From contig JAHRBS010000004.1 in the NCBI GenBank assembly GCA_024305745.1, forward strand, positions 744,001 through 808,000: a stretch of 64,000 nucleotides of DNA, given 5' to 3'. Under the pieces are notes generated by a model. It ran no database searches. It was not told the origin of the DNA and saw only the letters and a list, made by a program, of their open reading frames with translations. Shown here one piece after another: positions 22,262 through 34,085 of the stretch; position 1 is the first letter of the stretch, and every line of letters starts with the position of its first letter. A program made the position numbers and the translations under genes. The DNA is from Polyporus tsugae. Lineage: Eukaryota; Basidiomycota; Agaricomycetes; Polyporales; Polyporaceae.

Positions 22262-23639
22262 CTTGATCACGACTGCATACGCTGACGGGAGCGCAAGCCA
22301 TGTGGAAGGCAGGAAGGAGAGTGGATGGCGCTGAGTTGCGTTGTGTGTGAGTCCAAGCTATGTGGCGCGAGCTTTGCAGTGGCATCTCTCTCGACCGTAT
22401 ATATCTCGTTTCTTTTCCGACTAGTACTCGAGCTCCGTCCAACAACTATTGCGAAGTCTATACACTGTCGACTATATGCGTCTTGTAACTTATGTATGGT
22501 CTTCCATCGTTGCAGACTCTGGTGGTCAAGCCCATAATATGGCACACGGCGGGGTCTAGGGCGAGTCAGTATTTATATATACTACCTCCAATGGTACTAC
22601 TGTGGGTTCGGCATAGCGCCCGGGACTCATCATCTGAGACATGAAGGATGTGAGGTGAGAAAACTCTTGCTTCTCTCCTCGGCAAATATTGCTGAATGAG
22701 TTCGACAACCGAATGAGTCCCACTTCAAGTTTTTGCTCTCAGGGCGGTGCGGTTCCTACACGTCGCACGCCCGCCTGAAAATGCCCTGCTCTGTGCCAAT
22801 AGTCTCGAGCCGTCACGGTCTGAGCACGAGCTTCAACCTAGGACGACAGCAAGCGCGATCTCGGCATCCTTCAACTTCGTCATCCCGTCGTCGAGTGAGC
22901 AGACGGGAAAAGGCATGTCCGTCCGCGTCAGGTTCAAGATATGAGGGTCATGGAACTGAAATCACTTCTTAAGCTTGTAGGCACCATCCCTCAGGCCAGG
23001 GCTCAAAACTTGGCTATGGCCCGGTCCGTCATTATGATGTCCAGCGGGAGTCCTATATCCAGGTGGTTCTCGATCGTGTCTTCAACATACCGACTTGAAG
23101 GCACCCTGGTGATCCAGCAACACGGCAATGCATTCAGGACACTGAGAACAGACTCAGCCACCTATAGCTACTAGTAGTAGCGTATCGCCATTGAGTCCAC
23201 CATACCGACTCCGGGCTGGAGATGCTCTCGGCATCGTGGGACGATCTCCGCGATCGGTGGCCCTATGTTTTGCTTCCGCACTCCTCTTACCCTCGCACTG
23301 TACGCTAACCTGTGTCTCCACTAGCTCTGCCCCAGCCACTGCAGCCAGCGGGCTTCCGTGCGCATAAAACGACGTTATTGTGCACCATATGGGGAGTGGA
23401 GAGCCCTATAGTCCTCAAGCACTAGGAAGCTGAGTATCGCAGTGAGAAGCTCTCCTACTCTGGTGTACGACACCCAGCAGCATCGCCATCCCCTGTCCGT
23501 TCGCATGATCACGGAGGTCGCGAATATAAACTCTAGAATGGTAACGAGATCAACTCGTGACGCCATCGAGGTCCAGGCGCAGTACCCCTCAACTTTGTCG
23601 CGACTCCAGGTTATGACCATTCTCCGAGTCCCCAAACCC
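22262..23639. other. Intergenic region between ZIP-like gene and spermidine synthase
   Basis: About 1.4 kb with no supported gene. It contains the 3' end of the ZIP-like gene and the promoter of the spermidine synthase. A minus-strand open stretch at 23375-23653 looks hydrophobic but has no start context or domain and overlaps the synthase leader, so I do not call it. Confidence 0.4.
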
Positions 23640-24798
<1,159 letters not shown>

Positions 24799-26361
24799 TT
24801 TTCGCGCATACGGGTCCGTGTAAGACTGTTTCTTGGATGTAGCAGTAACCAACCATCGATCCATTGGACAGGAAGACGTACATACGTACAGCGTCAATCT
24901 ATAAAAATGCAAGTAGCTGCGCCAGAAGTCGATGTTGCGCTCGAAGCCTGTGGTTGCCTTGGTTTCTGCTATTTACAACACTGGCTGTCTCCGCTTTCAA
25001 ATTTAGCCAGGACGGATTTGAGATGTGTGGTCCTGGTGCCGCTCGAAAGCTTAAGTTGGGAATGAATAATGACGAGCATGATGGCGATATATTATATGTG
25101 GATCATAGCGGCGGCCGGTTGAAACGTTGGTGTGCCTGCAGGCAAGCGAGCAGGTGAATGCTGCTTTTAGCGGGTGACGCCGGAAGTTCTATTGGAAGAC
25201 ATACCTAGAGATATCGATTAGACACGTTGATGGTCTACAGCGGACTCGACTCGTCGATGGCGATGTTCCTGAGTGTCGAGACACTCATTTTGAGATCATG
25301 GGCGTTCGGTTGGGTGAAGACTCATCATGTCGTGTTGAGAGGAAGTACGCCGAGTGTGACTGTACAACTACTCACCTACGTCCTTGAAAATAGCAGCAGC
25401 TAGGCAGCCCTGTGTGTCGAAAGGCATCGTCACTCCAATCGGGAGAGATTTCATAAGGCGGAGTAAAAAACTATGGGCACATCTGTCGTGCAACAAGGTT
25501 TATTGACTCCCACAAGGACGAAGGCCCGTCCGGAAGGGATTAGTCCGAGCAGCGATCGCAGTGCCCTCCTCCACGGCCACGGTGTGCCAGCAACATAGAT
25601 GGTGGATGTCATTTGCCGATCATCGTCGCACTACTGTGCGTGCAACATACGATACTATGTGAGTACAAATCCAGTAGCCTGAGAATGAAATGCACCTAAG
25701 TCATAACTGAACGCACCTTTCTCGTTGTACGTGCGTGGACATACATGTCAAAAGGCTCCAATACTCAAGCAGACACCAAACGGTCTGCGCGGATCTTGTC
25801 GGAACTCGTCGATACAGGAGCTGCGGCGGCGCGGCTCCTGTCGAATATCGAATGTATTTTAGAATACTGTACCATCCGAATGTCGCTTTGCTCGCTTGTT
25901 GGCGTCGCAACAGAGAAGGTGATGACTGGGAGCCGAGGACCGACGACGTTAGACAACCTGAGGTTTGAACTAGGGGGAAAACAAGGGCTGAGAGGGCCAA
26001 GAGGCCAAGAGAGCTCGAGGGAGAGGGTGCCGCGGAAGAAATGATGGTCTCTTGACGAGGGGCGGAAGTGCCTGGAAGCGCCAGAGGAGCAGTGTCGGTT
26101 GCGATGAGCCTCCCGTCGCCTGAGACAGGGTAAATCAAGCTCCTGCTTCCGCCCTCTCCCCCGTCGCCTCCTCTTTGTCTTCCCCTTCTTGCTCGCTGCA
26201 CCGGCCAGCACGGTGAGGAAAGACCTCCGCAGGTCGGATTTGGCGCTGGGCAGCGCTGGGCCACTAGTCTTACTCTGAATCCTCTTCCGAGTCTTGGTCT
26301 TGGCTTTCTCTTCCGATATCCCCAGTGGCAGCAACCTGCCCCCACCTCCTTATCCTTTCTC
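24799..26361. other. Gene-poor stretch
   Basis: About 1.56 kb. I see no recognisable protein. A 220-codon minus-strand frame at 25701-26363 is Arg/Ser/Pro-rich, has no domain and overlaps the proposed first exon of the ADAM gene on the other strand. I treat it as chance. Confidence 0.35.
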
Positions 26362-29300
26362 ATGTACTCCTACCACCACCGGCTATGCTGGCTTCTCGTC
26401 ATCCTCCTTGCTAGCTTCCACTCAGCCTCAGGTATGTCCCTCTGTTATCCGCCTTGCGATCCCGATTCCTCCGGTCTGTTTCGGCGAGTCAGCCCGTCAA
26501 CTTTGTCCCGATACCCCAGACAACGTGGCTCTCATACTTGCAAGCGTTGAGGTTGGAGCGATCGCGGACATGGTCTATGTCGCACGTCAGGAGCAGTGGG
26601 GTGGGTTCATTGGGCGGTTCATAGTCAAGGTAGTCGTGAGTTCTTTACTTTCAACGCAATCCGCCCTAGTGCTTGTCCCCACGATGCGTTTTGGGGCAAT
26701 CATCAGTGCGGATTTGTTGAAATATGGAGGGCAAGACAACCCTGGGGTATCGGCAGTCCTCACGCGCTGCCCGCGATGGCCGTGGGCCCACTTCCTCGTA
26801 TGTGTGCCCTGCAAAGAGCTTGGAACAACCTCACCTTCCATTAATCCTCGCGTTTTGCTTCATTTTTTGTTCCATTCCCCTCACATTACTCCGAGCAAGT
26901 CCTCCAAAATGAGGTCGGTTGGAACAACGCGGGTGGCCTGTGGACTTCCGAATGTTAGCCCCACCACGCTCACTAGCTCCAATGCTAGAAGCTACAATCT
27001 GGAATTTCGACTGTTGCACTCGTCCTGCATACTCGTAGACCAAAGAGGTCCTGGATATATGCTGGAGGTTGGGCTGCTTATTCACGCAGGGGGACATCCG
27101 GTGCTGCAGATCCGAGCTGCGCACAGCTACCGGAGCCTGCACGAGTTCTTCCCAGGCGGCCTGCTATTCCGTCCTTCACTACAAATATCTTTCGTACCCC
27201 GCTAGTCTTGTAACCAGACGTTATCTGAACGGCCTCACGTGCGGTAAAAAAACGCGAGGAGGATGGAACAAACCGCGGGGGAGACCTTCCCTATAACGTC
27301 TGGTGACTTATGTTTGGACGCTCCTTCCGTCCGCCTCTCCAGCAACAGAACGCCCACAGGCGCGGTGACTCGAGCGCGAGCTAGGGTCTAGTCTACGACA
27401 TATTCAGTCTGGGCGGCTTTCTCAGTGCGTGGCGTGTGGGGTCCATTTCCTTCGGCCACACGTGCGCAGAAACTTGGAGGAAGCTCGCGCGACAGCAGTA
27501 GTCCGCTCGTCTACGTGCTCAATTCAGGTTTACGCGAACTTTTTATGAAGACGTTGAGTGGGGGGGAGTTGACGCGTTGCGATCATACCCTTGTTCACAT
27601 GTTTTCCTTCTTGGGTCGTGTTCCGAAACCCGCACTGGTGGTGCCTCGTTAGGAAAGAATTCATAGCGACAAATTGCGTACATGCTTCCCTTCTCACCAG
27701 TTTTCAAATGTCGTGTGCTGAGTGCTGACCTATCATTTTAGCACTCAGTGCACCTGCGCGGCCATTGAAGCGAATATCACACCCTTCAACATTGTCAATA
27801 GACATCCTACCACGACGGAATCCCCCATCGTCGTTTGGAAAGCGCTCGTTACCAGTAGACTCGCCTATTCTCCGTCACACCGACTCCTTCCGCCTGACCC
27901 TTACCGCGTTCGATGAGACATTCTACCTTCACCTCCGCCCCAATGATCACCTTATCCACCCGGCCGCTCGCATCAAGTATTATAAGAACGGGCCCGACGG
28001 CCAATCCATTCTGTCCCACACAGAGCCGATCCTCCGAGAATCAGTGAAGGCGTATTGGGGAGAGGTCATCCCTGCGCACATTTCGCCCGACAGGCTACGC
28101 GAAGACACCGCAGGCGTCATCCCCAGACCATCGGGAATTTACGAACTCGGATGGGCGCGCATCACGGTGTATGACCAAGGCGACGCGGACGCTGACCGCC
28201 CGCCGGCGTTCGAGGGCGCGTTCTCGGTCGACGGCGTGACGCACCACGTGCAGACGAAGACCAACTACCTCCGCAACAAGCACAAGCTCGACCCAAACGT
28301 CGAGCTCGCGGAGGAGCACCCGGACTCGAACCTTGTGATTTGGCGCGATTCGGACGTGCTGAGCAAGCACGAGCACGCCCAGGTCGTAGGCGGGTCGGGG
28401 AATGGTGAGACGTGCGGACACGATAGAATGAGCTTCAATACGGACCCGATGCAGAACGATGCGATCAGAAAGGTCCCGCTGCCACCGACCACGCCGTGGT
28501 ACGATGCGTTTGGCTTCTTGCAGTCTACGACCAACTTGACGAAGCGTGATGATGTCGCTGGCGGAGGCATGGGTACGGAGTATGTCGCCTCCCGTCCACC
28601 CGATTTCGCTGTGCTCATGCTGACCTCGCTCCCTTCAGCTTCTCGGGTCACATCGGCCAGACCACTGGTTGTCCCACGTCGCAACGCATTGTCTACATGG
28701 GTGTTGCTGCGGACTGCGAGTACGTGACCAAGTATGGCTCAACGGCAAACGCGACGCAGGCGATCATCACCAACTGGAACACAGCGAGTGCTCTCTACAA
28801 GGTCAGTCACATCCCAGCTGTTCTTTGCGCGTAATTTAACCCGCATCCCCAGTCGACGTTCCAAGTCAGCCTCGGCATTGTTGAGCTTCAGGTGCATGAA
28901 CCACAGTGCGTTCGTTCCCACCCGCTTGCCCAGCGCGACTCCTAATAATTGCGTGCTTAGATGCCCTTCCTCTGCAACTTCGGACGCACCTTGGAACGTT
29001 GCTTGCTCGTCGTCCGTCACCCTCAACGACCGGCTCTCTATCTTCTCGGGTTGGCGTGGTCAGAAGGGCGATGATGGTGCCGGCCTATGGCACCTCATGA
29101 GTGGCTGTCCGACCGGTTCTGAAGTCGGGATCGCCTGGCTCGCGACGCTCTGCCAGCAGACGTCTTCCGGCTCCAGCCCGTCCATCGTGTCTGGCACCGC
29201 AGTGTCCACTGCTGGACGCACGGAGTGGCAGGTCATCTCGCACGAGATCGGGCATAACTTCGGCGCTATCGTGAGTGCTCTCAATAACTTCGGTTAAACT

Positions 29301-30942
29301 GCTCCATTCATCTGACCCTATTGCCTCCACAGCACGATGTAAGTTCCATGTTCGGAGCCGGCTAGGTTTATGCGTGTGTACTCACGATTGTGATAGTGTG
29401 CGAGCGGCTGCGCGTGTAGCAACGTGTGCGAGACGGACTCGATCAGCTGTTGTCCGCTGTCGACGTCGACGTGCAACGCGAACTCGCAATATATCATGAG
29501 CCCCGTCGCGGAGACTGGCGAGATGATCTTCTCCCCGTGCAGTATCGGCAACATCTGTACGTCGTTCTCCCCTCGCCAATGACCCACCGCTGACGTCTCG
29601 CTGTCACTAGGCTCGCTCATGACAGGGACCGACGGCGGACGGACGAACACGTCGTGCCTGATCGACCCGAACGCACCGACGGCGCTGACAAACTCGAAGC
29701 CGCTGATCACGCTGCAGATGTGCGGAAACGGGATCGTCGAATCGGGCGAGGACTGCGACCCGGGGCTCGGCTCAAACTCAACGTGTTGTGACGTGTCGAC
29801 GTGCAAGTTTAAGAACAATGCGGTGTGCGACCCGGACAGCTCGGCGTGCTGCACGGGCTCGTGTACGTTCGCGCCGAGCACGCAGGTGTGCCGGCCGAGC
29901 AAGGACGACCGGTGCGACGAGGCGGAGACGTGCACGGGCACGAGCTCGGCGTGCCCTGCTGACGTGGTCGTGCCGAATGGGAAGAGCTGCGGGTCGAACG
30001 GGTTGGCGTGCGCGAGTGGGCAGTGCACTTCGCTCGATCGTGAGTGGTTTTGTCCCGTCGCTCTGCGTCCCTGCTGTTGACTGTACGTGGTGGCAACAGA
30101 GCAATGCCAGGTCGTCGGCGCGTCTATGAACCTCAGTAAGGCGTGTCCTAGCAACAACGACAAGTCGTGCCAGGTGTCTTGTCAAGACCCCAGCAACTCG
30201 AACCAGTGCGTTGTCCTCCAGTCGACGCTCATCGACGGATCGCCTTGTGGCTATGGCGGAATGTGTATCTCTGGGAACTGCAAGCCTGGAACTTGGTGGG
30301 AGGTCTTCAAGGTATGTGTTCCGTCTCACTGCCTCCACCCTGTCGGAGCTGACAACTCTCGAATCTACTGCAGTCGTGGTACACGCACAACCTCCAGATT
30401 TCCATCCCGGTGACGATCGCCGTGGGTATCGTCGTCCTCCTGATCCTCTGGGGCATCACTCGCTGTAAGTCCTTGGTGGAGCTCGATTTTAAAATCGCCA
30501 AAGCTTAACATCTGAATACGTAGGTATCATACGGTCATGCCGCTCCAAGTCACAAAAACGCCAGAGGCTTTCAAGTTACCCCGGCCCGCCGCCGATGAAC
30601 TTCAACCCTAGAGCAATGGTCCCACCTCCCACGTACGGCCCGAATGTGCCTGCCTCCGTCGTGACAGACGTACCACGACGCTCCTCGCGCTCGCAGCACT
30701 CCCGCAGCGGCTCTGTTCCCCTACAAGGACAACAGCGCTCCAGCCGCTCAAGCGGAGGAAAGGCAGCACCCGGCCATCGAACGTCCGGCAGTGCCCAGAG
30801 CGCCCTCTCAAGCGGCTCGAGATCCTCGCGCGGGAGCAACGGGCACTACGCACCGCAGTTCCCAATTCAGCCGCTCGGGAACGGTCGCGCGGACTGGGTG
30901 GACGAGACGATGTATAACGGGGCTCCACCCGGACGTCGGTAG
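26362..30942 (+). CDS. Fungal ADAM metalloprotease (signal peptide, reprolysin, disintegrin, TM)
   Basis: This is a membrane-anchored zinc protease of the ADAM (adamalysin) family. The main exon opens at 27742 with LSAPARPLKRISHPS and a prodomain (FRLTLTAFDETFYLHLRPND). Catalytic exons follow: TDFSGHIGQTTGCP, QRIVYMGVAADCEYV, STFQVSLGIVELQV, and WQVISHEIGHNFGAI, a 6-nt exon HD, then CASGCACSNVC. Together they make the HExxHxxGxxHD zinc motif. The disintegrin-like part is CGNGIVESGEDCDPG...CCDVSTCKF and a Cys-rich region. A single membrane span (ISIPVTIAVGIVVLLILWGI) precedes a Ser/Arg/Gly-rich cytosolic tail ending GAPPGRR. The first exon is proposed at 26362-26431 (MYSYHHRLCWLLVILLASF, a signal peptide) because it is in phase. 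That needs a 1.3-kb intron, so the true start is uncertain. Confidence 0.88.
29333..29338 (+). other. 6-nt micro-exon encoding His-Asp of the ADAM zinc motif
   Basis: The sequence is CACGAT, preceded by an intron 29271-29332 (GTGAGT ... CACAG) and followed by an intron 29339-29396 (GTAAGT ... GATAG). Both introns have normal length and signals. Its inclusion supplies the third zinc-binding His and the Asp of HEIGHNFGAI|HD|CASGC. Skipping it keeps the frame but removes the ligand. Confidence 0.8.
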
Positions 30943-31194
30943 AGGAAGGAGATGTCGGGCGTGCTGCCCCTGTGCTTGTTTCGTTCAAGGTGCCGTTCGT
31001 TGGGTCGTTTCGCTTTGCTCGCTGTCAACCAAACACCGAATAATCCACCATATTGAGTCGCAACCCGTTGCTCCTCTGTCTTGTCAGGACTTGTACTACT
31101 CAACCAGAACTTGGACCGTCTTCAATATATATATGGAAGTGTGCATTGCATTGGTGAATTCAGCTGTTGTGTAGCTTTTGAAATCACCTACGTA

Positions 31195-31925
31195 CTAGGT
31201 CGCGGCTACTCCTGATATCTTGGCCAGAAGCTTGGCTTCATACTCCCGATCGATCTTCAACCCGCCCACTTCCGCAGATCCTTGGTACATGAGGACCCAG
31301 TCCCCCTTCCGCGCGCGTTCCCGGATCTCCCGCTCGTGTTGCACCGTCTGGGGTGCTTGCATGCGCAACGTGTCCGACGACCGGTCGAGGTGGTACTGCC
31401 TGATGTCCTGCGGCAGCGTCAATACGAAATCCGGAGAAGCCAGCTCCGCGCAATCCAAGTAGAGGTATGCAAGCTGGAGGTTGAGATAACGCCGGAAGGG
31501 ATCGCAGTCGGTGTCGAGGGACCGCTGGGCGAGCGCGTTGTACAGCTGCGCCAGCGTCGGATAGGGGGCGCAGCCCTCCGCAGACTCAGAGGGTGATACT
31601 CCTGGCCATGGGTGGGCGGACATCAGGATGACCACCGCCTCTGGGTCATTGCCGTAGCCCAGGACGGCCTGGTCGTCGATGGCGGGATCGTAGTATTGGG
31701 GAGTGTACTTTGGGACGGTGGTGGACGTCCATCCAGCGGATCGCAGACATTTCTCCGCGTCGTTCATGGAATCGACGAGGAGGTATAGAAAGAATACGAT
31801 GGTTTTCGAGCCGTAATGACGGAGGACATCCTCGTACCAATGGATGTACGGGATGTGATTTGCGCGGAGGATATCGCAAGGGGCCCAGCGCCCACCATGG
31901 ACATTTACAGGCGGCATGAAGTAAT
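31195..31925 (-). CDS. Unrecognised protein, main exon(s)
   Basis: A long open stretch on the minus strand begins after a good acceptor (TTTCGCAG at 31926) with DYFMPPVNVHGGRWAPCDIL and runs through IPYIHWYEDVLRHYGSKTIV, VVILMSAHPWPGVSPSES, RYLNLQLAYLYLDCAELASP and VLMYQGSAEVGGLKIDREYE to KISGVAAT and a stop at 31195. The composition is that of a folded soluble protein and no domain is recognised. The 5' part is not settled. A candidate first exon is MELRKLRMPTSNVHEVLM at 32247, which would need an intron of about 170 nt. It is transcribed towards the ADAM gene, so the two genes converge. Confidence 0.6.
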
Positions 31926-32527
31926 CTGCGAAAGGAACACAGTTGAGCAGAATATTGCATGGCATTAGCATTAGTTAGAACCTACGGTGGTTGTATGCTG
32001 CGAGGAATCGATTCTACAGCCTGCGTTGAATAGAGCCGCAGCCGGGAGCTTAGTCAGCAACTGGAATGGCGCTTGAGCTTGAAGCTTGAAGCGCCACTGG
32101 GTACGTGCACTTCAACTTGTTGACCGCGCAATGCGCGCGATATTCTGACTTAAACATGTGTGCCCAGTTCCAAGCGTTGAGGGCATTTGTTGGCATCAGG
32201 ACTTCGTGAACATTCGAAGTTGGCATGCGCAGTTTCCGTAGCTCCATTCGATCGGCACTGGTTTAAAGGTATACGTACGCATGATTTCTCCAGTCTCTCC
32301 AGTATACAGAGGGTCATATAGAACTGAGAGGAATTTCTTCCAGGACAGTTGAATTGTCCACTACCGAGCCTTCTTTTGCATGCGCCACGCCCCCAAGCTA
32401 CGTAGCTACCTCTCCCACCACCACGCGACGCCCGTTCCCCTACTTCACGACTCCCAGTGAGCTCTTCTTGATATTAATACACAGAGCGATGATCTGATAC
32501 GCGCAATACAGACAACTCTCCATCGCA

Positions 32528-33134
32528 ATGCCGCGATCTGCCTGGAAACCCGCTACCCGGTCCGCCATCCACGCCGCCGCCGTCGCGGTCTCCGAGACCC
32601 TCGGCCCACGTCCATACGCGATCGTCGGAGGTGCCGCCTGCATGCTCCTTGGCTCGATGCGCCTCACCGAAGACGTCGACCTCGTCCTGCCCAAGGGCAC
32701 CGTCGCAGAGTACCGCAAGCCCTTCAAGACTCCAGAGGCGGAGGGCCGGGGGGTTCAGGACCGGGACCGAGCAGCCGAAGCACACCTTCCACGGCCCGGA
32801 GAACGTCCTCGTCGAGTTCCTGTCGCCCGCGGGGATGTTCAGGGGCCCGTTCGACGAGAAAACGCCGACGGTGGTCGTGGACGGCGTGCGCGTCCTGCAC
32901 CCGCTCCACTTGCTGGACGCGAAGTGCGAGTCGGTGTTCTCGCGGGGCGAGCACAAGAAGCACACGGACGCGGAGGACATCAGGTTCCTTTTGGTGTACT
33001 GTGCGGACAACGGGCTCGAGATCACGACGGGAAACGTGCCCCATGCGCACCCTGAGGTGGTTGAGTACCTCATGTCTGAGGGCTGGGTGCCGCGGGAGGC
33101 TTGGGTGAAGGCGGGTTATGTACCAGGCGGTTAG
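32528..33134 (+). CDS. Nucleotidyltransferase-fold protein with an apparent frameshift
   Basis: The start ATG is at 32528 (MPRSAWKPATRSAIH). The motif YAIVGGAACMLLGSMRLTED followed by VDLVL gives the GG ... DxD pattern of the polymerase-beta-like nucleotidyltransferase fold, as in small MNT/AbiEii-like fungal proteins. The substrate would be a nucleoside triphosphate and the acceptor is unknown. After FKTPEAEG the frame changes: the rest of the protein reads FRTGTEQPKHTFHGPENV, VLHPLHLLDAKCESVFSR and EVVEYLMSEGWVPREAWV in another frame, to the stop at 33132-33134. The shift falls in a run of six G at 32747-32753, so one inserted or deleted G explains it. It is either a sequencing error or a recent pseudogene. 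The whole would be about 200 residues. Confidence 0.65.
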
Positions 33135-34085
33135 TCGTTTGACCATATGTGTATTGAGGTATATCTCACCTTTTTGTCGCTTGTAGAGGGTTGGAAGTCA
33201 GCGAAGAGCTCCTAGGCCAGAGATGGACTGGGGAACCTTAGATTTCCCTAACCCCTGGCTTCGACACCTTTTTCCTCGGGGTAAAATGGAAGTTTTCACA
33301 AGTCGAATCTCCCAGCGTGTGCAGCGACTGGTCCGTCCGACGCGCCGCAGCGCCGAGCTCCGAGCGCCGCGCGCTCTCTCGATTGAGCATGCGACGCGAT
33401 GCCTTTCCGCCTGAATCCGCACGACTCCTATTGCCAAAGGAGATATGTAGGCAGCGGGTCCTCCCTGGAGACGCACTCTCCCGCTCATCCCCGCACGCTG
33501 CCTACAGGTAAGATGCGTTGCTGGTCTTGCCGTCGCTCTCCCGCTCACGCACGCAGGCTGCACACAGACGCGCTCGCCCGCCCGGGGGCACCCGAGTCTA
33601 CCTGCCACGCAATGCCTGACGCGAAGTGAAAAATGCCAGGAGATTTATCCTCGAGATTATGAGTATTACCAGTCACCGACTGTGAGGGACAAACTGTAAA
33701 GTTAGAAATACGATTAGATTAAATTAGACTACTATACACAATGCACAACATCCCAGACCTGCAAAGAAGGTACCTGGCATCAGTGCCCGAATAAGGAATG
33801 CGTCTACAATACAAAAAGGAAATGGGAACGCGGCGAGGGAGTGACCACTGACTTGACGTCGAAGCTACACGGCGTATCGGGGTTGCGTAGCACCGACCGT
33901 ATGAGGCATTGAAGAGAGCTAACCTAATCGATACAAATGTGCCTGTTCAACGTTCAACGAGGAGAGTCTCCCCCCCACCAGACCCATAGCGATAAGAAAG
34001 AAACCCAGAGTGACCCATAACAGAACACGATGGACGTAACATGTCATACGATAGGACGTCGTGAACTCCCCGTCGCCTGCCCCGC
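33135..34085. other. Intergenic region with a short tandem-like repeat
   Basis: About 950 bases without a supported gene. Two similar 33-nt units (ctctcccgctca...gctgc..acag) lie at about 33474-33508 and 33534-33567. 33640-34060 is A/T-richer and probably holds the 3' end of the aspartic protease-like gene. Confidence 0.4.

Noticed and set aside
25701..26363. A 220-codon minus-strand open frame
   Set aside because: Arg/Ser/Pro-rich with no domain or splice context, and antisense to the proposed ADAM signal exon. Likely chance in GC-rich DNA.
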